A DNA stretch of 64,000 bases, from the NCBI GenBank assembly GCA_910583795.1, contig CAJTZQ010000003.1:23436-87435 (forward strand), given 5' to 3'. This document shows, in pieces, positions 1 to 9,533 of this stretch. The stretch is from an uncultured Muribaculaceae bacterium (GTDB taxonomy: Bacteria; Bacteroidota; Bacteroidia; Bacteroidales; Muribaculaceae). The translations under genes were made by a program, and so were the position numbers. The notes under the pieces are model-generated. The model did not search any database, was not told where the DNA came from, and saw only the letters and a list, made by a program, of their open reading frames with translations. Position 1 is the stretch's first letter. Each line of letters starts with the position of its first letter.

Positions 1-1640
1 CGCGCGAGATTAAAACCATCTATAACTTTGAGAGCTTCGTCAGAACAACCTGCATCTTTTGCCAATCTTTTCAAAAATTCCTTGTTTACGGTGATCTTAT
101 GGCTATGGGTATCCATATTTCCTTCCGCAAGTTTCACTGCTTTGCCAAGCATTATCCCTATAGTCATTCTCGCCACATTTTTCTCCTTGCCTATTTCCAT
201 AGTCTCGCCAACGGCATTACCGTAATGAATAAATGCATGTGGAGGCAGAGAAGGGAATAATGTTTTCATGAAACGTTCGCTTTTTCCTCCGGAATTAACC
301 ACTACCCTTTCACAATTCATAGCGATTGCAACATCCATTTCCCTTCGGATACAATCAATAAACGCATCATGAGAGAATGGTCTGATAATTCCTGTTGTCC
401 CGATAATCGACACCCCATCCACCACACCAACGCGAGGATTAAAGGTCTTTTCAGCCAACTCTTTCCCGTTCTCAAGGGAAAGAGTCACATCAAGTCCTCC
501 TGAATATAATGGAGAAAGCTCATTAATGATGTTTCTTCGTGGAGCGGGGTTTATCGCCGGCTCTCCTATCTCCAATCCAAGTCCGGGTAAAGTAACAGTG
601 CCAATCCCATCACCTCCATAAAATTTTATACCGGCATGGGAAGCATAAGCCACCGTTGCCGATATCCTGCAACCATGCGTGACATCAGGATCATCCCCAG
701 AGTCTTTTATCACGCTTGCTTTAGCAGAATTAGTAAATATTTCTACGGAATCTACCGGCATTTTCATCATTTCTCCCTCAGCGATCCTAAATAGTATTTC
801 CTCCATCTTCTTACCCGACAAGAGAGCAATCAGCGCAGCTTTGGCAGCGGCTGTGGCACATGAACCGGTAGTAAAACCGGTATGCAACGTGTAAAATTCC
901 GGTAATAATTTCTCTATTTCTCTGCGTAAGCCATGCTTCCCCTCAACAACGATAAAATTTTTCGGCAACTCAGGTCTACGCACGACAAAGACTTTGACAC
1001 CACAAGACAGAGCGGCTTCAACCTTTTCTTTAAATCCTCCCGAGTCTCCGCTTTCTTTTGTAAGGATAGCATCAGGATGAATAACTTCTATAAGTCCTGA
1101 AGTACCATTTTCTTCATAAAACACAAGATTAGATTGAGGGAAGCCTGATTGCACAGCCATATCCATTGACTCTGCACGGTTAAGGATTCGGAACCATGTG
1201 TCATGATTTTCCCAAAAAGTCTTCAATTTGGAGATAGTCTGCACTCCTGTAAGAGCCAAGAGACGACGTATTCCGCGATCCTTCATTTTTATTGTCGCAT
1301 CCTCATAATCGTCACACCACGTTATTTCCGGACTATTGATGTCTGTATATTTCCGTTCAAGCCGAATGACGGGTATTGATAAAAGATCTGCCACTTTTGA
1401 AATTGTAGTATGAAGATGTTGAGCAAACGGATGGGCGGCATCAACGATTATCCTTACACTATTCTCTCTACAAAATACAATCATTTCGGATTCGGTCATT
1501 GCCCCACAGATATGTTTTCCATGGGCACAATCCACATCTTGTAGGGAGCTTCGTGTTGAATACACGTATCTACCTTCACCCTCATCAAGAGTCTTTACTG
1601 CAATCCGACCTTCCGTGGTACCTCCGAAAACGAGTATCAT
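1..1640 (-). CDS. CobK/CbiJ-CbiD fusion: precorrin-6A reductase + cobalt-precorrin-5B C1-methyltransferase (3' end outside window)
   Basis: Reading from the ATG at 1640, the N-terminal ~245 residues start MILVFGGTTEGR, the nucleotide-binding start typical of CobK/CbiJ reductases. From about residue 249 the frame continues into TLHTGFTTGSCAT, the CbiD signature, without a stop. The frame stays open to the left edge, so at least 546 codons are present and the C-terminus is missing. CbiD methylates C1 of cobalt-precorrin-5B; CobK/CbiJ then reduces the ring, so the fusion joins two consecutive steps of the oxygen-independent corrin pathway in the cytoplasm. The start overlaps the stop of the upstream CbiG-CobM gene as ATGA, implying translational coupling. 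It is the last gene visible in the riboswitch-led operon. Confidence 0.93.
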   Translation of the reverse strand, partial: MILVFGGTTEGRIAVKTLDEGEGRYVYSTRSSLQDVDCAHGKHICGAMTESEMIVFCRENSVRIIVDAAHPFAQHLHTTISKVADLLSIPVIRLERKYTDINSPEITWCDDYEDATIKMKDRGIRRLLALTGVQTISKLKTFWENHDTWFRILNRAESMDMAVQSGFPQSNLVFYEENGTSGLIEVIHPDAILTKESGDSGGFKEKVEAALSCGVKVFVVRRPELPKNFIVVEGKHGLRREIEKLLPEFYTLHTGFTTGSCATAAAKAALIALLSGKKMEEILFRIAEGEMMKMPVDSVEIFTNSAKASVIKDSGDDPDVTHGCRISATVAYASHAGIKFYGGDGIGTVTLPGLGLEIGEPAINPAPRRNIINELSPLYSGGLDVTLSLENGKELAEKTFNPRVGVVDGVSIIGTTGIIRPFSHDAFIDCIRREMDVAIAMNCERVVVNSGGKSERFMKTLFPSLPPHAFIHYGNAVGETMEIGKEKNVARMTIGIMLGKAVKLAEGNMDTHSHKITVNKEFLKRLAKDAGCSDEALKVIDGFNLA

Positions 1641-3406
1641 TTCCTGAACAAGTGTTTGAAGCCGTCATCATATAATCTTGACAATCCCTCACGATTATCA
1701 ATGGCGTCTCCGACTACCAAGAGTGTTGTCAGCGTGAGATTATTCTCATGGACTATTCTTGCAAGGTCTTTAAGGACACCTCGATAAATTTTCTCCTCTT
1801 TCCACGTTAGCTTATAGCATGCCGCTACAGGAGTTTCAGGAGGATAGGCAATCAACAACTCTTTCTGAACTTCATCCACTATACCCGCGCTGAGATAGAT
1901 ACACATTGTGCTTTGTGAAGCTGCAAGCTTATGAAGTTGTTCTTTTTCAGGCATTGGAGTGCGACCTTCCCCACGAGTAAGAATAATTGTCTGCACTTTT
2001 TCAGGAATCGTAAACTGCGACCTAAGAGCAGCTGCGGCAGCTTGAAATGACGATATCCCCGGAGTGATGTGATACGACATGCCGTACCTGTCAAAAAAAG
2101 CCATTTGCTCTTGAATCGCACCATATATGCAAGGATCGCCTGTATGAAGTCTCACCACAAGTTTATCTCGGTCATAAAACACTTTCATCAGTTCAAACTG
2201 CTCCTCAAGATTCATGGAAGCAGAACTTTTCACTGTGCATCCTGGTTTTGCACAAAACGTTAGCTCTTTCGGTACCAGACTCCCGGCATAGAGAATGAGG
2301 TCTGCTCGTTCGAGAAACTTTCTACCACGCACCGACACAAGATCCGGATCACCCGGACCAGCTCCAACGATCTCGATGTGGCCGCCTCGTAAAGATCCCC
2401 GGTCAATCGAAACAGCAAAAGTAAAATCTGCCCCTTCCGATAATTTTGCCTTCTGCTTTTCAAGAATAAGCTTACCCCCATCAGAAGCCTTTAATGCACA
2501 GCCTTCTGCTACTCCGGCAACCCCGGTTACCTCCAGTACCTTTTCTGAAGGATTTGGGACAGGAATATCCTTCAGTTCATACTGAGTATAGATATTACAA
2601 AACTGCACATTTTTCCATTTGGCAAGAGCTGCGACAACAGCTTCATCCTTTTTGATGTCTATCGTTGCAACCGTCTTGATTGCTGACAGAGCAATGTCAT
2701 TGTCTTTTAAAGTCTGCTCGATATAATCGACAATTCCATCCGGAGGGCAATCGCGTCTGCAACCCACGCCCAGACTTAGAACCCTCGGGCGGAAATATAA
2801 TATAAAACGGTCAGAATGGTAAATATACGGAGTAACTGCAATTATCATTTTGCAACCCTCGGCTTCCTCAATACTTTTTATCAACTTCACATTTTTAGGA
2901 AGTGACCCTTCCATCATATCAGTGCCATTATCACGTATGTCAAGCAACAAGGCAACCGGTTCTCCATTAACCAATGTTGAGATGGCACGATTCATTGCCT
3001 CATGATCAGCATCACAAATCCAGCCAAATCGTTTTGAAAGAGTGTCGAGTGCCCAATAACCGGTGTTGTCGCTCTGTGTGGTTATTATGGGATTGGCTCC
3101 TAAGATATGAGCTACTTCGCTACAGATCTCATTAGCACCTCCGATGTGACCTGAAAGGACGGCAATGACATTACGTCCGATACTGTCTGCACATACCACA
3201 GCTGGGTTCGTATGTTTGTCTTTAATAAACGGAGCGATCATTCTTATACATACTCCAAGAGCTCCGACAAAAATCAAAGCCTGACTATTGAAGAACATGT
3301 CTTCATCGAAGTCTTTTATCAGAGTTGTTTTATAGTCTTTAAGTTCCGTTGCTATCTTTTCTGCAACATTACGGCCGGCAGCATTCAGATATATTATATG
3401 TTTCAT
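1637..3406 (-). CDS. CbiG-CobM/CbiF fusion: cobalt-precorrin-5A hydrolase + precorrin-4 C11-methyltransferase
   Basis: 589 residues. Residues 1 to ~330 are CbiG-like (start MKHIIYLNAAGR, then LSGHIGGANE and a C-terminal subdomain with SLGVGCRRDCP). From ~345 the protein becomes an SAM-dependent tetrapyrrole methylase, with GHIEIVGAGPGDPDLVSVRG, LYAGSLVP and LHTGDPCIYGA, as in CobM/CbiF. CobM/CbiF methylates C11; CbiG opens the delta-lactone and releases acetaldehyde, so the fusion again combines consecutive steps. The presence of CbiG marks the anaerobic, early-cobalt route. The gene overlaps its neighbours on both sides by 4 bases (ATGA). Cytoplasmic. Confidence 0.94.
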   Translation of the reverse strand: MKHIIYLNAAGRNVAEKIATELKDYKTTLIKDFDEDMFFNSQALIFVGALGVCIRMIAPFIKDKHTNPAVVCADSIGRNVIAVLSGHIGGANEICSEVAHILGANPIITTQSDNTGYWALDTLSKRFGWICDADHEAMNRAISTLVNGEPVALLLDIRDNGTDMMEGSLPKNVKLIKSIEEAEGCKMIIAVTPYIYHSDRFILYFRPRVLSLGVGCRRDCPPDGIVDYIEQTLKDNDIALSAIKTVATIDIKKDEAVVAALAKWKNVQFCNIYTQYELKDIPVPNPSEKVLEVTGVAGVAEGCALKASDGGKLILEKQKAKLSEGADFTFAVSIDRGSLRGGHIEIVGAGPGDPDLVSVRGRKFLERADLILYAGSLVPKELTFCAKPGCTVKSSASMNLEEQFELMKVFYDRDKLVVRLHTGDPCIYGAIQEQMAFFDRYGMSYHITPGISSFQAAAAALRSQFTIPEKVQTIILTRGEGRTPMPEKEQLHKLAASQSTMCIYLSAGIVDEVQKELLIAYPPETPVAACYKLTWKEEKIYRGVLKDLARIVHENNLTLTTLLVVGDAIDNREGLSRLYDDGFKHLFRK

Positions 3407-4587
3407 ATTGCTTTCATTATCATTATGGGGTTATATGAATCAAGATGAAGGCGATGTGATTCAACAATACGTCTACCACATTTTTCAATTGCCGTCATAA
3501 ATGTCTTGCAACTTTCATCACTTACCGAATTAAACACCACACAACCTCCGGGACGGAGAAATTTCGAAATCCGCTCTACCATTTCGTCCAATCTTCCACC
3601 ATGTCCCCCAATAAATACAGCATCCGGAGCGAGATATTGACTCAAATCACACTCCATAAAATCTGCTATAACACTCTCTATCCCTGGCGTCCCGAACCGG
3701 CGGCTGTTTTCTTCAATAAGTTTGCGGGATTCTTCCCGACGCTCAAAAGCCACTATATCCAATTCGGGGAACTGTAATTTTGCTTCTATGGAGACGGAAC
3801 CTGTGCAGAATCCGACATCCCACATGGTAGATTTTCCGAATAAATCCAACATGGCAAGCGACAACAGACGGACAGGCATCTTGGTTATCATATTGTTTCT
3901 CCCTTCAAGATGAGAAAACATTTTTTCCGGGATACCGAAAAATCTTTTTCTATTCCCTGTCATCTGAAGAATCACACAGTTTGGATTTCTGAACTCTGTA
4001 TTGACAGCCTGTTTTAACGGAAGAGTCCTGACAGTTTCCGAAGAATTACCAAGACATTCCCCAACCGTAATACGATAGTTGTCATAACCATAATTAAGCA
4101 TCCTTTCGGCTATCTCCGCAGGTCCTTTCTTCCTGTCTGTGAGAATACCGATCTTAGGTTGATTCCTCATCAATGCAACATCAAGACTTTTCCACGGACG
4201 TCCGGTTAGCGACACACAGATCATATCTGAATAAGGGAGCTTAATTTTATGTGCAAGAAGTTGCAAAGAATTGAACGCAGGGAAGACTTCTATCTGTGCG
4301 TCCGGAAATTCCCGTTGAAGCGTAACTGCATATCCGAAAAACAATGGGTCACCTGAAGCAAATACCACAATATCCGTGTAATGGATGTATTCTTTGAATA
4401 CATTTTCCAAGGGTACCGTTATATTGATCCAGGTAGCATCTGAAGGAAGCAGGTGTGCCACAATCTCATGATGCCTTTTTCCTCCGGAAAACACCTTTCC
4501 GCTCTTAATAATCGAAGTGACTTCGGGAGGAAACCATTGTTGCCGGCTATCAGAAATACCTATTACCTTGAAATTTCTTTCAAACAT
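3403..4587 (-). CDS. cobL: CbiE-CbiT (CobL-type) precorrin-6Y C5,15-methyltransferase, decarboxylating
   Basis: 394 residues, the usual length for CobL or fused CbiET. The N-terminal half is a tetrapyrrole methylase (KVIGISD start, FASGDPLFFGYA, ISVTG-like motif seen as CVSLTGRPW). The C-terminal half is a Rossmann methyltransferase with WDVGFCTGSVSIEA (SAM loop) and FIGGHGGRLDEM, typical of CbiT. It methylates C5 and C15 and decarboxylates the C12 acetate. It overlaps the upstream CobJ-CbiC gene by 8 bases and the downstream CbiG-CobM gene by 4 bases. No oddity beyond the overlap. Confidence 0.93.
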   Translation of the reverse strand: MFERNFKVIGISDSRQQWFPPEVTSIIKSGKVFSGGKRHHEIVAHLLPSDATWINITVPLENVFKEYIHYTDIVVFASGDPLFFGYAVTLQREFPDAQIEVFPAFNSLQLLAHKIKLPYSDMICVSLTGRPWKSLDVALMRNQPKIGILTDRKKGPAEIAERMLNYGYDNYRITVGECLGNSSETVRTLPLKQAVNTEFRNPNCVILQMTGNRKRFFGIPEKMFSHLEGRNNMITKMPVRLLSLAMLDLFGKSTMWDVGFCTGSVSIEAKLQFPELDIVAFERREESRKLIEENSRRFGTPGIESVIADFMECDLSQYLAPDAVFIGGHGGRLDEMVERISKFLRPGGCVVFNSVSDESCKTFMTAIEKCGRRIVESHRLHLDSYNPIMIMKAI

Positions 4588-5983
4588 CTCTTCCCGGTTT
4601 TAACTGCTCGGCATCCGGCCAGCATAGTATAGAATTGACTAAGGTGGCTGCAAGATTACTTCCACCTTTGCGTCCTTCCACTATTATTTTCGGAATGTTC
4701 GTGAAGGGTTTTACCATGTGTTTGCTTTCGCAGACATGCACAAATCCGACTGGCGCGGCTATTATTCCGCAAGGTCTTGCCTTATCATGACGTATAAGTG
4801 AACAAAGTTCCATGAGGGCTGTAGGTGCATTTCCAAACACAAACAATGCGTCAGGATGCTCTTCGACGGCAAGTCTTATTCCTGCCTGGGTTCTTGTGAT
4901 TCCCTTTTCCTGCGCAAGTATGGCAGTCTCAGGATTATTTAGATAACATTTCACTTCGATGCCGAGACGCGCAAGAGCTCCTTTCCGTATACCCGAAGCC
5001 GCCATTGTTACATCAGTGACGATAGTTCTAACCCCACATTCTGTCAATGACGAGTATATCTGTTCCACCGCATCTTTATCAACTATTAGAATCTTTTCCA
5101 TGTCGAAATCCGCAGTGGTATGAATAGCATGAAGGAGGAGCCATTTGATACCGAGTGGGATATCCGGATTTTCAAGTTCCTTCTCGATTGTCCTGAAGCT
5201 TTCGATCATAATTGACTGCCCTACGCCATTCTCTTCATCATTAGTCTGTGAATAATATCCACGTGGGGTGATGAAATAATCCTGCCACTGATATGACTGG
5301 GAGTTCCCTATTATCACGACTGTAAACATATCCACATCTTCAGGATCGAAATCTACTAAGGTAGTGATTTTTATCTCTTCACCGTTCCGACCAGCCTGTC
5401 GAACATATCCAACGGGAGTCTTTGGGTCACGCTCCTGAAGAAACAATTCTTTTAAACGATAAAGTTCCCAATAACGCCCCATACTTTTCGGATTATACAC
5501 CGCCGTGACGAAATCTGCCGCCGCAGCCGCCTTGATTCGTTTCTCGATTACGCTCCATGGAGTCATCAGATCACTCAAGGAGATGACGCAGAAATCGTGA
5601 CCTACGGGAGCGCCAAGCAGCGAGGCGGCTTTTTGGAACGCACTGATACCCGGAATGACTTCCACATCAGCATCTATTCCTCTCTCTCTAAGCATTTCGT
5701 AGACCAACGGAGCCATCCCGTATATTCCGGAATCACCGGAACTGATTACGCATACGTCACGCCCGCTCTCAACTATTTCCAAAGCCTTTTCTATGCGTTT
5801 ACGTTCCTGCTTCATCCCGTTTTTCACTATCTCCGCATTTCCTTTAAGGAGGTGAGATATGAAGGGTATGTAGCACGTGTACCCCACCACTGTGTCGGCG
5901 GTCTTCAATGCCTGTATTGCACGTGAAGTCATATCTCCTTCATGTCCCGGTCCGATCCCTATTACCGTTATTTTATTTCTCAT
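4580..5983 (-). CDS. CobJ/CbiH-CbiC/CobH fusion: precorrin-3B C17-methyltransferase + precorrin-8X methylmutase
   Basis: 467 residues from the ATG at 5983 (MRNKITVIGIGPGHEGDMTS), chosen because it starts exactly at the methylase fold and lies 8 bases after the stop of the ABC ATPase gene; a longer frame to 6067 would add 28 unrelated residues inside that gene. The N-terminal ~240 residues are a tetrapyrrole methylase (VVGYTCYIPF, VISSGDSGIYGMA, VTAVYNP). The C-terminal ~215 residues match precorrin-8X methylmutase (VTDVTMAASGI, GNAPTALMEL, PVGFVHVCESK). The two activities are the ring-contraction methylation and the final methyl migration giving (cobalt-)hydrogenobyrinate, i.e. non-consecutive steps fused. 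Confidence 0.93.
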   Translation of the reverse strand: MRNKITVIGIGPGHEGDMTSRAIQALKTADTVVGYTCYIPFISHLLKGNAEIVKNGMKQERKRIEKALEIVESGRDVCVISSGDSGIYGMAPLVYEMLRERGIDADVEVIPGISAFQKAASLLGAPVGHDFCVISLSDLMTPWSVIEKRIKAAAAADFVTAVYNPKSMGRYWELYRLKELFLQERDPKTPVGYVRQAGRNGEEIKITTLVDFDPEDVDMFTVVIIGNSQSYQWQDYFITPRGYYSQTNDEENGVGQSIMIESFRTIEKELENPDIPLGIKWLLLHAIHTTADFDMEKILIVDKDAVEQIYSSLTECGVRTIVTDVTMAASGIRKGALARLGIEVKCYLNNPETAILAQEKGITRTQAGIRLAVEEHPDALFVFGNAPTALMELCSLIRHDKARPCGIIAAPVGFVHVCESKHMVKPFTNIPKIIVEGRKGGSNLAATLVNSILCWPDAEQLKPGRDV

Positions 5984-5990
5984 TGTTTCC

Positions 5991-6986
5991 TCATTTGCAA
6001 CATAAGTTAAGCATATCGAGTAGCATCTCAATAGTAGGAGCCTCCTGCCCGTTGAGCAGATAACCATTTTCCGTAGTTTCGATTACCACATCGCAATCGT
6101 CTGCATCCACAATACCGATACCTTGTCGGGCAAGAGCCTTTTTCACCATATTATACCTTACTCCTTCACCGATAAGCTTCACCGCCCGGTCAAGCTTATG
6201 ACTGATTTTGAAAAGACCGCTCTCTCGGTCGAACACCACCCCCTCACGATAGAAATATTTGCTCATGTCATCATTGAGAGCCAAATCTTCAGGAGTGCCG
6301 ATTGTAACCCCATGAGGTTTGTCAAGTAGCCATACCTTGTCTGCTATCTGGAGGGCAAGCTCAAGATCGTGGGTTGATAGAAATACCGTTTTACCTTTTT
6401 CCCTTGCAAGACGCTGAAGCAATTGCATGATTTCCACCTTACTCGGATAATCAAGGAAAGCTGTCGGTTCATCCAAAAATATGATAGGGGTTTCCTGGGC
6501 AAGAGCCTTGGCTATCATCACCTTCTGACGCTCGCCGTCACTCAGAGTCTGGATCATCCTCCCTTTAAGATTGTCTATTCCAACAAGAATGATAGATTCA
6601 TCCACAATCTTCCGGTCATTATCATTCATGCGTCCCCAAAAACCGGTGTAAGGACTTCTTCCCATCCCGACAAGTTCTTCAACCGTCATGTTGTTGAGAC
6701 TAAGCTTCTCGGTCAGAACCACACCAATAACTTTAGAAAGTTCAGCATCTGAATATTCCTCCAATGGTTTTTGCTCTATAAATATTTCACCTTTAATAGG
6801 AGGGAGAAACGCCGTAAGAGTCTTCAATAAGGTCGATTTCCCTGCACCGTTCGGTCCAAGAAGACACGTCAGTTCGCCGGAATATAACGATGCGTTGATC
6901 CCTCGCGTAATTACTGTTGTTCTCTTTTTTGAAAAATATCCGGTTTCAAGACTCACTACCCGGATAGTCTCTTCTTTATGATTCAT
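5991..6986 (-). CDS. btuD: Vitamin B12/iron-siderophore-type ABC transporter ATPase (BtuD/FepC family)
   Basis: 331 residues. Walker A GPNGAGKST at 44-52, signature LSDGERQ at 148-154 and Walker B/LDEPT at ~168-175, followed by a switch-region STHDLELA. The protein is about 75 residues longer than a minimal BtuD (about 250): the extra C-terminal part (from ~residue 255) looks like a small accessory domain seen in some Bacteroidetes homologues. It powers import across the inner membrane with the permease (6983-8017) and binding lipoprotein (8014-9159). ATGA-type overlap with the permease gene. The riboswitch and the cobalamin gene context argue for corrinoid rather than ferric-siderophore as substrate; sequence alone cannot decide this. 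Confidence 0.88.
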   Translation of the reverse strand: MNHKEETIRVVSLETGYFSKKRTTVITRGINASLYSGELTCLLGPNGAGKSTLLKTLTAFLPPIKGEIFIEQKPLEEYSDAELSKVIGVVLTEKLSLNNMTVEELVGMGRSPYTGFWGRMNDNDRKIVDESIILVGIDNLKGRMIQTLSDGERQKVMIAKALAQETPIIFLDEPTAFLDYPSKVEIMQLLQRLAREKGKTVFLSTHDLELALQIADKVWLLDKPHGVTIGTPEDLALNDDMSKYFYREGVVFDRESGLFKISHKLDRAVKLIGEGVRYNMVKKALARQGIGIVDADDCDVVIETTENGYLLNGQEAPTIEMLLDMLNLCCK

Positions 6987-8017
6987 ATCTCATTCTTTCG
7001 TTTGTTAAACAATACCCACATAACCACAGGCGCTCCGACAAGTGCCGTCACTGAATTCACTGGAAGTGCTCCCTCAAAGCCCGGCAGACGGGCTATTAGA
7101 TTACACAAGAGTGCAAGGGAGGCTCCTCCGAGCAATGAAGCGGGAAGTATAGTGGCATGGTTTGATGTATGGAATAGTCCTCTGCAAATATGAGGGACTG
7201 CCAATCCTAAGAAAACTATCGGTCCGCAATATGCTGTGACAACAGCTACCAACACTCCCGAACAGCCGATGACAAGCAATCTTGCGTGTTTAATATTCAA
7301 TCCCAGATTCCTTGCGTATGAATCTCCCAACAAGAGAAGATTAAGTGTCTTTATCAGAAAGAATGTCGTGGGCAGCAGTATCAGCATCAACACAATGAAC
7401 ACTGTTGTCTGCCCTCCTGACACACGCGAGAAACTACCCAATCCCCAGATTACGTAAGCACGGATATCTTCTTCGGCACTAAAAAACTTCAATACCCCGA
7501 TGATTGCATTCGCAATATAGCCTATCATCACTCCCATTATCAGTAGAGTAACATTCCCTCTCACTTTTTGGGCTACAAAAGCTATCAGTGCCATAATAAG
7601 CAGTGAACCTATGATTGCCGACAAGGTAATCGTGACTTCTCCGATTACACCAAGTTTACTCAATGCCACGCCCCCGATGCTTCCTGACAGAAGGACAACG
7701 CATGCCACACCTAAGCTCGCTCCTGAACTTATACCAAGCACAGAAGGACCTGCAAGCGGATTACGGAATACTGTCTGCATCAGAAGTCCACTCACCGCAA
7801 GACCAGCTCCAGCCATTGCTGCGGTTAATGATTGAGGCAGACGCGACTTCATCACAATATTGGTCCATATTCTATTGTCGACATCATTTCCAAGGAGAAT
7901 GTCGATCACATCTTCCACCGGGATCTTGACAGTTCCCAGTAAAAGATTCAGGATTAGAAAAGCTATTATTGATAGACCCAACAACAGCATCAGCAACATT
8001 GTGGTTTTCCGGTTCAT
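6983..8017 (-). CDS. btuC: FecCD/BtuC-family ABC transporter permease
   Basis: 344 residues, highly hydrophobic with roughly ten membrane segments, the usual BtuC/FecCD size. Family motifs are visible: SRLPQSLTAAMAGAGLAVSG near residues 60-80, NPLAGPSVLGISSGASLG shortly after, and GPIVFLGLAVPHI in the C-terminal third. It forms the inner-membrane channel of the BtuFCD-like importer. It overlaps both the binding-protein gene upstream and the ATPase gene downstream by 4 bases, so the three proteins are probably translated together. Confidence 0.9.
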   Translation of the reverse strand: MNRKTTMLLMLLLGLSIIAFLILNLLLGTVKIPVEDVIDILLGNDVDNRIWTNIVMKSRLPQSLTAAMAGAGLAVSGLLMQTVFRNPLAGPSVLGISSGASLGVACVVLLSGSIGGVALSKLGVIGEVTITLSAIIGSLLIMALIAFVAQKVRGNVTLLIMGVMIGYIANAIIGVLKFFSAEEDIRAYVIWGLGSFSRVSGGQTTVFIVLMLILLPTTFFLIKTLNLLLLGDSYARNLGLNIKHARLLVIGCSGVLVAVVTAYCGPIVFLGLAVPHICRGLFHTSNHATILPASLLGGASLALLCNLIARLPGFEGALPVNSVTALVGAPVVMWVLFNKRKNEI

Positions 8018-9159
8018 TTCAGTAAATGATAATAACTCGGTTGATGATCTGGAAAAATATCAGGATGAAAGACATGTATAAAGTCTGCCAATACAACTTC
8101 AGGCTCTACCGGCATCTTCTCATAGAACGGCACATCTTTCATGTTGCAATAGATCACCCCATGATTTTTCCATGCGTCAAAATCAGTATAACGGTTGTCT
8201 TGATCTTTAAGGACATCGTAACTGAATTCTCCTTCGAAACTGTTTACAATCCTCCAATAATCAGCATTGGCTGCGTTGGTATAGACTGTTTCATAATCGA
8301 GTGTTACGCCCCCTGATTCTTCGTTGTCTTTGAGAAAATAATCACCGCCCGCATCTCTGAATAGCTGGGCAAGAAAACTTTTACCACCTACCGCATACCA
8401 GTTGCCGCCACGCATCTCTCCACTGAAAACAGTTGGACGCGTTGAAACGGTATCCACTTTAGCTTTCAAATCATTATAACGATGTTCAATAGCCCGGAAC
8501 TCTTCATTGGCTTTCTCTGTATTGCCTGTCAGCAAGCCAATCACTTTTATCCATTCTGACTGGCCGAGTGGTGTCAGCTCCTTATATCCCAAATGTGGAA
8601 TCATAGGGATGTTTACGTTGCGTATGGCGTCATAACCGCCCCTTTTGAACGGGGATATGAAAATCACATCCGGATTGAGCGCCATAATGACTTCATTATC
8701 AAAATTACCCTCAATCCCGATTTTATGTGTTGTACCTTCTTTGAGCTGACGATTCATCTGTTCGTTGTGAAGATGACGCGTACTCGTAATGCCGACAACT
8801 TTTTCTGGAATCCCAAGTTTAAGGAAATTCGACAGCTGAAGCGAAGTCATACAAATTGCCGATTCTACAGGGATGTTAAGACGGCTGTAACCTTCGGGGA
8901 TTTCTCCGGAAAAATCTTTATCAGTCAGCGCGAAATGAAATCGTTCAGCCTCCCTATTTTCAGGATCATTGATATCAAGAAGAACCATATCGTCAAGATA
9001 CTTCACCTTAAAACCTTGAGCATATTTTGGAGATACCATTGATGTCGAATCTATAGCGACAACCTCGTTGTCGGCATGCTGCCCGGCTGTGTGTCTACCT
9101 CCGCATGAAGACAGCAGCACAGCACTGGTGAATGTTAAAATAAATCTTGATAGTTTCAT
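8014..9159 (-). CDS. btuF: Periplasmic corrinoid (BtuF-like) substrate-binding lipoprotein
   Basis: 381 residues. The N-terminus (MKLSRFILTFTSAVLLSSCGG) is a lipoprotein signal with the lipobox cysteine at about residue 19. The body shows the class III binding-protein pattern: AICMTSLQLSNFLKLGI, VVGITSTRHL, an EVIMALNPDVIFISPF segment and a long linker helix near residue 230. The C-terminal lobe contains FLAQLFRDAGGDYFL and ends in VVLADFIHVFHPDIF. It would deliver corrinoid from the periplasm to BtuC. It overlaps the permease gene by 4 bases. Family-level assignment is firm; the ligand is inferred from the operon. Confidence 0.87.
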   Translation of the reverse strand: MKLSRFILTFTSAVLLSSCGGRHTAGQHADNEVVAIDSTSMVSPKYAQGFKVKYLDDMVLLDINDPENREAERFHFALTDKDFSGEIPEGYSRLNIPVESAICMTSLQLSNFLKLGIPEKVVGITSTRHLHNEQMNRQLKEGTTHKIGIEGNFDNEVIMALNPDVIFISPFKRGGYDAIRNVNIPMIPHLGYKELTPLGQSEWIKVIGLLTGNTEKANEEFRAIEHRYNDLKAKVDTVSTRPTVFSGEMRGGNWYAVGGKSFLAQLFRDAGGDYFLKDNEESGGVTLDYETVYTNAANADYWRIVNSFEGEFSYDVLKDQDNRYTDFDAWKNHGVIYCNMKDVPFYEKMPVEPEVVLADFIHVFHPDIFPDHQPSYYHLLK

Positions 9160-9173
9160 ATTATCATTTTATT

Positions 9174-9533
9174 TTATTCAGGAATATAAATTATCTCCCC
9201 ATTTTCAAGTTGATAGGCACTCCCTACACGACGACCTTTGCTGCAGGCAGAATGACTGTCATTCTCAGAGGGGGTGTATTTATTTATCTTGTTGCCTTCC
9301 TTTGTTATTATCTCCATTTGGTCTGTGCCCGGATTTTTTACCATAGTGAAATCTTCTTTGGAAAAAATTTCACTCATATTGAAATGCACCACAATCGCCA
9401 CCATCAATGCAACGGCAAAAACCATTGCCACGTCAAAAAGATTGGTCAACATTGCAAGCGGATTGTCTTCGTCCGACTCATCATGCAGTAATCTGTTTCG
9501 TTTCATTTCCTGATTTTTATTAGGGTCTGACAA
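9174..9533 (-). CDS. DUF2149 small membrane protein (ExbD/HmuV-like position)
   Basis: 119 residues with a single membrane segment at ~31-50 (VAMVFAVALMVAIVVHF), a short cytoplasmic N-terminus and a periplasmic C-terminal tail, the topology of ExbD/TolR. DUF2149 proteins are known to sit beside CobN-like chelatases and ExbB/MotA-type channels, and this one does: it overlaps the ExbB-like gene by 31 bases and is followed 14 bases later by the binding lipoprotein gene. The conserved RVGSAYQLENGEIIYIPE tail is at the C-terminus. I infer a partner of the proton channel that energises the CobN-like protein; biochemical function is not established by sequence. Confidence 0.78.
   Translation of the reverse strand: MSDPNKNQEMKRNRLLHDESDEDNPLAMLTNLFDVAMVFAVALMVAIVVHFNMSEIFSKEDFTMVKNPGTDQMEIITKEGNKINKYTPSENDSHSACSKGRRVGSAYQLENGEIIYIPE

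Noticed and set aside
2295..2585. Plus-strand open frames within 1-15400 opposite the cobalamin genes
   Set aside because: They mirror the minus-strand corrin, transporter and chelatase genes, have no family features of their own and no promoters.
5991..9159. Ferric-siderophore importer
   Set aside because: The ABC family is shared with siderophore systems, but the riboswitch and flanking corrin genes make corrinoid the more likely ligand; not excluded.
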